Positions 59,101 to 64,000 of a stretch of DNA of 64,000 nt are shown piece by piece. The translations under genes and the position numbers were made by a program. Source of the DNA: Aspidapion aeneum. Lineage: Eukaryota > Arthropoda > Insecta > Coleoptera > Brentidae. How positions within the stretch are numbered: position 1 is the first letter of the stretch; the number at the start of each line of letters is the position of its first letter. The stretch covers positions 29,526,602 through 29,590,601 of the forward strand of contig OY755039.1 in the NCBI GenBank assembly GCA_963576565.1. The letters run 5' to 3'. A model generated the notes under the pieces. That model ran no database searches and was not told the DNA's origin. It saw only the letters and a program-made list of their open reading frames with translations.

Positions 59101-61838
59101 TTCCGGATTTAAGCTTTTTAATACTATTCCTTATCATTTCTTTTTCGATGATTACTTCCTCTCCATGTATTTCTATGTCTCTCCTCGGAGAGGCTGCCAG
59201 ATATTCGGGTCTCGTCTCCTGCAGCAGTCCCTTGTAGTGTTCTGTCCATTGTTCTGGTTTGATTATCTGGATGTTTACTTTTTCTTTTGTTGGGTTTTTA
59301 CTGTAGAAATGAATTTCTATACTTCAGAACTCTGCCTACCTCCTACGTGTGTGTTTATGTCGTGGCACTTGCGCTCGAACATTTAATTTTTTTCTGTGCG
59401 TATCAAGTTTCTTAGCTGTCTTCTGGTATGCCTGTAGATTTCTAGGTCTCTTTGCTCTTTAGTACTGAGCCATTTCAAGTATGTGCGTTTTTTCTCCTTG
59501 ACCGTTTCCTGTATTTCTTCCGTCCAGCACATCTTATTGTTATTTCTATTATCTTCGTATCCAACAACTTCTTTGCTTGCTTCCTTCAAGCTTTTTACTA
59601 TGTTTGTATATATCTCTTCAACTGAGTGATTTGTGTTTATTAATTTTTCATCTAATCGGTTCTGATACAATCTTTGAGTACTTTTGGATTTCTAGACTTC
59701 TAAAGTTGTATTTTTGATTGTCTTCGATGCATTCTAGATTTTCATTTTCTCTAATACTTTCGTCCTTGTTTGTTTTTCCTACAGGGAATAATATTTTTCC
59801 TTTTACCAGATGGTGGTCAGATCCACAAGTAACACCACGAAGTGTGCGCACATCATACCACTTTAGTTCCGAGTGTTGTCCACCTATAGCATAATCAATG
59901 ATTGATCTAAGATTTCTTGTTGGCTAAGTCCAGGTATACCGATGAATATCCTTATGTTTAAAAAAACCATTATCTATTTTTAGATTATGGGATTCACACA
60001 ATTGTATCAGTCTCAAGCCATTATCATTTGTTACTTCCTCTCCAAATGGTCCTGCCACTTTGCTTTGGCTTTTTCTACCAGTTCGACTATTAAAATCGCC
60101 AAGCATAATTATTTCCCTGGTATTGCCGATTTTACTGATAGTCTTATCAAGTTGGTCGAAGAACATTTGTTTTATAGCTACCGTGTCGTCATTTGATGGT
60201 GCGTAGGCTGCTATTATGCTTATATTGTGTCCAAGCATCATCAAAAACAAATGTCAATAATATTGTAGCTACAATAAAATCAGCATAAAATGAGCATGGG
60301 TATTATTTTAACTCTTTTGCGAGCGGAAATACTAATAATCTTGGTATATCTCAAAAACTACGTAATTTATCAAAAAATGTGTTATAATAAAATGTGTTTG
60401 CCTTTCAAAAAGGAGTAAAACAAGCTTTAAAAAATTAAAATAGGACCATTGGGTAGGGAGATACGCTTAAACAAAAATTCTTTTAATTTGGAGGCCATTT
60501 TTAAAGATGGCGGCCAAACAACCATGAGTTCGACCACGCGACCAAACTTTTTTTATACTGCTATGGGTGCTTAACAAAGCCCCGCAGTCCAACTGAGCGC
60601 ACATATTAGGTCACACGTGACAGGAGCCAGCGCCTAGACTAACTAGAAAAATGTCAAAAATTTCGAGATGAGGATCAGCTAGGATTTATATATATATGGC
60701 TCTGAAGTCAGGAAAGAATCCATATTAAAAATGTGCAATTAGTTTTTGGAACCATTTTTATGTAAACTATACTTCATTCAGGCACACTGTGTGTATAGGC
60801 TTAGCATTGAAGGTTGCACAATGATTGAGCAAAAGATTGAACTAGTTTAAATTTAATTGCACAATGTTTTCTGATTGAACTGTATAGAGTTAATATTGTG
60901 CACAATTTTTTAGTCAAAATTTTTTGTTCGTGTGTATTTTTGCCTTTTTTAAAACCAATCTTTTGACCAGCGCCGTTTTTATTTTTAAGCTTAAGAACGA
61001 ACACGATAGCTGCAGCGAAACCTTGTTCAGATATTTCAAACACGAAAGACTATATTATAATTATACGGTATGAGGGGGTCCGAAAATATTGAAGCCTATA
61101 AGCTGTCATTTATTCCATGATATTACACAATAAATATTTATCGTTTGAGTGCAAGGGGTCATTCAAAAATATTGCACAAAAACATATTGTGCAATATTAT
61201 TGTAGGTGTAGGGGCCACCTAAGACATCCCCTCCAAGAAAAATTGAGTCTTCGGTTGCAGCATTTTTGATTGCTGGCTTAAATAAACTTGATAGATGTAA
61301 ATATACTATGACCGAAATACCAAATTAAAATTAAACAGGAAAACAAAAACTTGTCTCAATTCTTGGCTATTTATGAATTTTTTAAGTGTAAGAGTAAATC
61401 TATAGTTTTAGAATAAAAAAAACAAAGGTGTACTGTTTTATGTAAGTATGCCTCAGAAATTAAACAACGTTGTTATATGTTTTAAAATGATCCATCGTTC
61501 TAGGGTCACCCTGTAGGTATAAGTGTGCAAGTGAGAGAAAGCAAACGGCGCCGGCGTGTATCTCTTGCACTTATTGCAACTTCTCGATTCAAAAATTGAA
61601 GTTGAACACAGTGTATAAAGTAGACGACCACAAAAATAATGTATTACCCAGGAATTTTATTAACCACTTTCTTCTGCTGCAAGCTCTTGACTCCAAACGG
61701 TGCGAGCGAGTCTTTTTTGATGTAGCACTTGTCGGCCAGTAACTCGTAGCGACCGGGAGATGGCGTACGCATTGTCTGTTTCTCCTTAAAACGCGGGTCT
61801 TTAGAAGCCAACGGACCGACGCCTCTTTTGCTACGAAT
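43559..61838 (-). CDS. SHIPPO/sperm-tail PG-rich repeat protein, C-terminal part (5 exons, partial at 5')
   Basis: Exons in transcript order: 61838-61648, 53136-52985, 50455-50349, 45576-45453 and 43611-43559, total 627 nt = 209 codons with TAA; phases agree at all four junctions. Two PG-rich repeats are visible: TPSPGRYE (25-32) and PGPATYD (63-69), the latter created exactly by the first splice. Then Cys pairs MCEKC (C106, C109) and CHLC (C127, C130) around GDYW (115-118), and NCSYMHSHEGTDAAIRI (154-170), ending LAALWQ. SHIPPO/STPGR proteins are microtubule-associated proteins of sperm flagella and cilia. The Cys and CSYMHSHEGTDAA parts remind me of the LEXM/CIMAP2-type subgroup, but that is from memory. 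Introns carry LINEs and palindromes; the gene converges on C2CD3. Weakest point: the 45453 donor (GATT|GTTAAC) and last exon. Confidence 0.75.
43612..45452 (-). other. SHIPPO gene intron 4, nothing else recognised
   Basis: A/T-rich. The frame at 44360-44617 on the plus strand is hydrophobic by composition and has no family signature. Confidence 0.4.
45453..45576 (-). CDS. SHIPPO gene exon 4
   Basis: Minus-strand acceptor ATTTTTTTTTAG, phase 0. It encodes KLRNCSYMHSHEGTDAAIRI, then LSPNKIKKKLRLENYLALYI. If not spliced at GATT|GTTAAC the frame meets TAA at 45448, so this could alternatively be the terminal exon. The protein text is clearly non-random and follows KELKEFK of exon 3 without a phase change. 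Confidence 0.72.
45577..46374 (-). other. SHIPPO gene intron 3, proximal part, nothing firm
   Basis: A GC-richer patch at 45780-45950 ends in CACAG|GTGAGT on the plus strand after ATG 45926; see rejected items. Otherwise AT-rich. Confidence 0.4.
46375..46805 (+). repeat. dispersed repeat R1, copy 2
   Basis: From TGTATTTTGACCTATCTTAG through GTCGTGATGTCTGTCT, AACCGATTTTCATAA and AGCTGATTAGATTTTGG to CATCCATTTA, this matches 7763-8212. It abuts the truncated 5' end of the next LINE. Confidence 0.75.
46806..50105 (+). mobile_element. LINE 1, 5'-truncated, split by a palindrome
   Basis: Reverse transcriptase from about 46840: YRPVTLITNFTKVIEKI, NQFGFRKQKSTEDAIECL, AVFLDLSKAFDTVGHKQLL, then a one-base loss near 47227 (family V-P-Q-G-T-V-L-G-P), and SFADDTAIYF with the catalytic Asp pair at about 47309. 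At 47497 the element is interrupted by a 1417-bp palindrome; it resumes at 48919 (KTLKIKYLGIFSDAHLRWDE, then SLEKIQKWCIKIIFNKPYR). The 3' UTR has a 23-bp tandem repeat (CTCGATTATGACAC, 49655-49765) and the element ends in (ATT)n at 50071-50102. CR1/Jockey-like by RT text, clade not certain. Sense orientation is opposite to the host gene. Confidence 0.88.
47500..48916. repeat. 1.4-kb near-perfect palindrome with CAGGGTGTCCC ends
   Basis: Starts CAGGGTGTCCCATTAAGGAT and ends in its complement, with TA on both sides (47498-47499, 48917-48918). The arms of roughly 650-700 bp pair almost throughout (GGATGGAATGAAAATGTCAC with GTGACATTTTCATTCCATCC; AAGATATTTAAAAAATAG with its complement), leaving a loop of under 100 bp near 48180. 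Same end family as the MITE at 26980. No transposase; inserted in LINE 1. Confidence 0.9.
50106..50348 (-). other. SHIPPO gene intron 3, distal end
   Basis: Follows the (ATT)n tail of LINE 1 and runs up to the exon 3 donor, AAG|GTAACC on the minus strand. CATACAGGGTCTCT at 50314 occurs again near 42470 and may be a repeat fragment. Confidence 0.4.
50349..50455 (-). CDS. SHIPPO gene exon 3
   Basis: Minus-strand acceptor TTCCAAAG, phase 1 in, 0 out, donor AAG|GTAACC. The split codon gives G, then DYWHKEYATFLCHLCWEEEK (C127, C130) and a helical ILHEIYQLKELKEFK. The open frame continues into the intron beyond 50349 and should be ignored there. Confidence 0.8.
50538..50859. repeat. single CAGGGTGTCCC-type terminus
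   Basis: TATACAGGGTGTCCCAGATA at 50538 is one end of the same mariner-like end family as at 26980 and 47500. No matching opposite end was found, so the element is truncated or diverged. Confidence 0.5.
50860..52798. repeat. inverted repeat pair R4 flanking LINE 2
   Basis: The left arm (50860-51144) and right arm (52556-52798) are inverted copies: CGTGGGTAGCTC, AAGCTTAACCT, ACAGTTAACTGTTTCGTCCTTATGGGAC and TAGTGAGAAAACAAAATC recur on the opposite strand at the right. The same text is the first half of the tandem unit at 61871-63356. A LINE lies between the arms. Either the LINE hit the centre of a palindromic element or two copies landed either side. Confidence 0.78.
51145..52553 (+). mobile_element. 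LINE 2, 5'-truncated, (AATCT)n tail
   Basis: Broken plus-strand frames give EKQLSDHIDKHLLLHENQYG, FRKNGSTTEQS, LCDLSKQAFDCISHDIL, HSGVPQGSVLGPLLF and NFADDTTLK (Asp pair near 51584). After these come WDPHVLQLRGKLSKSIL and RVLLWGNSSKAHKIFLMQKR. The order is that of the RT domain and C-terminal segment of a Jockey/CR1-like LINE. At least three frame breaks. The element ends in a CTAAT repeat at 52531-52553. It is opposite in strand to the host gene and sits in its second intron. Confidence 0.88.
52985..53136 (-). CDS. SHIPPO gene exon 2
   Basis: Minus-strand acceptor GTATGTTTTTAG, donor GCGCAG|GTAAGA; phase 2 in, 1 out. It completes PGPATYD across the splice, then KCRRTRFMQNFGRP, CIPVPYHMCEKCENLCAG. 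The Cys-x2-Cys and following Cys suggest metal binding together with exon 3. Confidence 0.85.
53137..55545 (-). other. SHIPPO gene intron 1, no gene recognised
   Basis: AT-rich. GTTCCATCAAAGCG at 53939 and CCGTTCCATCAAGC at 54014 resemble the ends of the short element listed next. Between 54435 and 54860 GTTACTTTTGAGTACTCG and CAAAGTAACGAAAGTAATC are loosely inverted, as in some hAT elements, without provable ends. Confidence 0.35.
55546..55647. repeat. short TIR element, GTTCCATC ends
   Basis: GTTCCATCAAACC at the left and a GGCCCGATGGAAC right end are inverted, with CCGTTTTAAAACAGTCC against GGACCGTTCTAGGACCG inside. About 100 bp. Related direct text at 53939 shows it is a repeat family. 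Confidence 0.45.
55648..56571 (-). other. SHIPPO gene intron 1, nothing recognised
   Basis: AT-rich. A 16-bp perfect inverted pair GTCAATAATATTGC ... GCAATATTATTGAC at 56526-56570 lies at the edge of the palindrome that follows. Confidence 0.4.
57131..57644. repeat. palindromic MITE, TA duplication
   Basis: CATAGAAGGCTTTAAACCAT pairs with AAAGCCTTCTATG at the other end; TA flanks on both sides. The arms share CAGAAGAGGATATTGAC, TTTTTAAAGTT and AGCGAAAAACG in inverse. 514 bp, no coding. Confidence 0.8.
57655..60248 (-). mobile_element. RTE-like LINE, 5'-truncated and decayed
   Basis: Minus-strand frames in order: endonuclease (SIIAAYAPSNDD, IIMLGDFNSRTGRKSQ, YTWT, IIDYAIGG, GSDHHLVKG), a linker (KMCWTEEIQETVKEKKRTYL), and RT (VAFISSIHKKGNKLDCNNYR, GISVTSTLSRLYGRIL, DLQKAYDTVSVEKLWTVL, GLRQGCCISPILFKIY, YTLQFADDQVIVAND). 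A C-terminal part follows (KRQLKWYGHVQRMSDERLPK). The endonuclease-RT-short tail order and the W-Y-G-H-V-x-R-M motif are usual in RTE/BovB-like elements. Several stops and shifts. A 3' fragment of the same family is at 30290. Confidence 0.88.
60798..61647 (-). other. SHIPPO gene intron 1, nothing firm
   Basis: Repeated TTGCACAATATTATTG-type text (60815-60905 and 61165-61205) shared with 56530-56570 suggests another small repeat. No coding. Reaches the donor of exon 1, CCTGG|GTAATA on the minus strand. Confidence 0.4.
61648..61838 (-). CDS. SHIPPO gene exon 1 (first visible)
   Basis: Minus-strand acceptor AATTATTCTAG, donor CCTGG|GTAATA; phase 0 in, 2 out. It encodes IRSKRGVGPLASKDPRFKEK, then RTPSPGRYELLADKCYIKKD and SLAPFGVKSLQQKK, typical PG-rich repeat text (P-G-x-Y, A-P-F-G). 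It is too short and intron-bounded to show as a long frame. The TAA just after the donor is intronic. Earlier exons lie beyond the window or in the repeat to the right. Confidence 0.85.
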
Positions 61839-61870
61839 CTAGAATAATTTCGGTTTATTATTTAGTAAAA

Positions 61871-63356
61871 AATGTAAAATTTAGTACCCGTAAATTAAAA
61901 TTCAAACAAGTTTTCGTGGCTAATCGGGTAAAGAAAAATTAAGGGTTTCTTGTTTCTCTAGTACTTTTCCGTGGGTAGCTCGAAAGCTTAACCTCATGGG
62001 GGTCCAAGATCTAATGGACACCTAATAAGTATTCACAGTAAACTGTTGCGTCCTTATGGGACGCCTCAGAACACTGCTGGTCGATGTGACACCCTTCATA
62101 AATTAGGTATACGGCTTTATCTCTCACCTTACATTGTTAGTGAGAAAACAAAGTCATGTACCCAACAAGAAGCATCATCTACCTAAATACGAGAGAAACT
62201 AAAACAGCAGCAGGCGAGTAAAACTGCTATATCATCGATCGATGAAAGTATCGATTGAAAGAAAGAATCCATACCGTGACCTACGACATACATTGCCTTT
62301 CTAGATCAGGTCAACGCTAATTGCGCTTGTTCCGCTATCAAGACGTCGGCATCGCGTCAGTCAACGGAGTTTAAAGCCAAATATTATAAAATGTAAAATT
62401 TAGTACCCGTAAATTAAAATTCAAACAAGTTTTCGTGGCTAATTGGGTAAAAAGAAAAATTAAGGGTTTCTTGATTCTCTAGTACTTTTCCGTGGGTAGC
62501 TCGAAAGCTTAACCTCACGGGGGTCCAAGATCTAATGGACACCTAATAAGTGTTGACAGTTAACTCTTTCGTCCTTATGGGACTCCTCAGAACACTGCTG
62601 GTCGATGTGACACCCTTCATAAATTAGGTATACGGCTTTATCTCTCACCTTACATCGTTAGTGAGAAAACAAACTCATGTACCCAACAAATACGAGAGAA
62701 ATTAAAACAGCAGCAGGCGAGTAAAACTGCTATATCATCGATCGATGAAAGTATCGATTGAAAGAAAGAATCCATACCGTGACCTACGACACACATTGCC
62801 TTTCTAGATCAGGTCAGCGCTAATTGCGTTTGTTCCGCTATCAAGACGTCGGCATCGCGTCAGTCAACGGAGTTTAAAGCCAAATATTATAAAATGTAAA
62901 ATTTAGTACCCGTAAATTAAAATTCAAACAAGTTCTCGTGGCTAGTCGGGTAAAAAGAAAAATTAAGGGTTTCTTGTTTCTCTAGTACTTTTCCGTGGGT
63001 AGCTCGAAAGCTTAACCTCACGGGGGTCCAAGATCTAATGGACACCTAATAAGTGTTGCCAGTTAACTCTTTCGTCCTTATGGGACTCCTCAGAACACTG
63101 CTGGTCGATGTGACACCATTCATAAATTAGGTATACGGCTTTATCTCTCACCTTACATTGTTAGTGAGAAAACAAAGTCATGTACCCAACAAGAAGCACC
63201 ATCTACCTAAATACGAGAGAAACTAAAACAGCAGCAGGCGAGTAAAACTGCTATATCATCGATCGATGAAAGTATCGATTGAAAAAAAGAATCCATACCG
63301 TGACCTACAACACGCATTGCCTTTCTAGAACAGGTCAACGCTAATTGCGTTGACCT
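61871..63356. repeat. three tandem copies of a 0.5-kb unit (R4)
   Basis: Units start AATGTAAAATTTAGTACCCG at 61871, 62390 and 62893 (periods 519 and 503; unit 2 lacks a short CAAGAAGCATCATCTACC-type piece). Each carries ATCATCGATCGATGAAAGTA and ends AGTCAACGGAGTTTAAAGCC except the third, which stops in a palindrome. Identity between units is very high by eye. The first half of the unit equals the arms at 50860 and 52556. Confidence 0.9.
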
Positions 63357-63367
63357 GATCTAGAAAG
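63318..63367. repeat. hairpin closing the R4 array
   Basis: GCCTTTCTAGAACAGGTCAA, a short CGCTAATTGCG turn and TTGACCTGATCTAGAAAGGC form an almost perfect 50-bp inverted repeat at the point where the third unit stops. Confidence 0.8.
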
Positions 63368-63570
63368 GCCGCATAGCAATGGCTAGAGAAGGTATTGTTT
63401 TCGACGAATTTTTGTTTTTGAGATAACGCCGAAAATGTGTTATTTGGGTGTATTTTGACCTGTCCTAGCAATATCGTTATGATGTCTGTCTGTGCGTGTG
63501 TGTGTGTATGTATTTTTTCTGTCCGTAACACGATGGCTCCTAATCTCCATATCAATATGCGGTTCGGTTC
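63368..63570 (+). repeat. dispersed repeat R1, copy 3 (partial)
   Basis: GCAATGGCTAGAGAAGGTA, GATAACGCCGAAAATGTG, GGGTGTATTTTGACCTGTCC and a GT microsatellite match the uninterrupted order of R1 and prove where the P-like element entered copy 1. Confidence 0.75.
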
Positions 63571-63789
63571 CAAAAAAAAGTATTTAATTTTTTTCGTTTT
63601 TTTAAGACTTTGTATACAAAGGGATTTTAATAAAGAGGAGAAAAGTCCCGCCCAGGCAACCTTGTAGTTACGCCAGTGCAAAGTAATAAAAAAATACATA
63701 AATAAAAATTGTATATTTATTATTTATAACCGATGCGATGCAGCGTATTTATAAAACTACTCACACGATTCTATCCCCTCCTTTTTTTG

Positions 63790-64000
63790 CTTATGTCTGG
63801 GAGATTTTATTTATTTTTAAGTGAGACCATCTTGAGGCAAAACCCAACCCAGGTACCAAATTTCATTAAAATCGGGAAGTAGTTTTTGAGTTATACCCGT
63901 TGGACAGACAAAAAAGTTTTAACATCATCTGAAACGCAAAGATATATAAACATTTTTGAAATCGAAACAACTTTTTTTGTTATTTTTGAGACGACCACCT
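63790..64000. repeat. hairpin-ended repeat R2, copy 3 (cut by window end)
   Basis: TAAGTGAGACCATCTTGAGG, GGTACCAAATTTCATTAAAA and CATCTGAAACGCAAAGATAT match 40205-40400. The microsatellite is shortened. The terminal hairpin, if present, is outside the window. Confidence 0.7.

Larger units (their letters stand above)
56572..60797. repeat. palindromic element with 550-bp arms, split by a LINE
   Basis: The left arm (56572-57118) and right arm (60245-60797) are inverted copies: CACAGTGTGATTGAACGAAG, GGCGCTGGCTCCTGTCACGT, GGTCACGTGGTTGAACTCAT and GATATACCAAGATTATTAGT recur on the other strand at 60241-60790, and both inner ends read CAATAATATTGTAGC. Between the arms lie a 514-bp palindromic MITE and an RTE-like LINE. 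No coding in the arms. Confidence 0.85.

Noticed and set aside
61871..63356. Regularly repeated units considered as a CRISPR array.
   Set aside because: Units are 0.5 kb, contiguous and nearly identical without spacers, in an animal genome.

Overview
This is a TE-saturated, AT-rich piece of animal genome. The repeat classes (mariner, P-like/THAP, hAT, pogo, PIF/Harbinger, foldback elements, a Gypsy-type LTR element, several LINE clades) and multi-kb introns with GT..AG borders point to an arthropod, most likely an insect. I cannot name the species; a large-genome insect is an inference. There are no bacterial genes, CRISPR arrays or rRNA/tRNA genes that I can support.

Two host genes can be rebuilt exon by exon, and they converge tail to tail. 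The plus-strand gene (2412..42341, nine exons, 760 codons plus stop in this window, 5' part outside) is the C-terminal part of the centriole protein C2CD3. The minus-strand gene (61838 down to 43559, five exons, 208 codons plus stop, 5' part outside) encodes a sperm-tail PG-rich (SHIPPO-type) repeat protein with Cys pairs. In both, intron phases agree at every junction and the exon lengths sum to a multiple of three. Both families belong to centriole/cilium/flagellum biology; the adjacency may be chance.

Introns of both genes are packed with nested transposons. 1..11 kb: hAT MITE, pogo/Tigger remnant, a P-element-like THAP transposon inside an older repeat, a mariner. 11.4..18.5 kb: a foldback element with a 9-bp target duplication, split by a young Gypsy element whose LTRs look identical. 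18.7..21.6 kb: a long-TIR element that hosts a second foldback element with arms built from TAGCGA repeats and its own 9-bp duplication. 24..28 kb: palindromic arrays and a frameshifted three-exon THAP gene. 30..42 kb: LINE fragments, two more mariners, a hairpin-ended repeat, a Harbinger MITE. 42.5..53 kb: nested palindromes and two LINEs, one split by a 1.4-kb near-perfect palindrome. 53..64 kb: a palindrome split by an RTE-like LINE, a last host exon and a three-unit 0.5-kb tandem array.

The standout theme is the density of near-perfect palindromes, often nested, some with clear target-site duplications. No new enzymatic system is evident. The most unusual items are the two foldback elements, the shared unit that is tandem at 62-63 kb but inverted around a LINE at 51-53 kb, and the C2CD3 and SHIPPO genes whose small exons are hidden among transposons.
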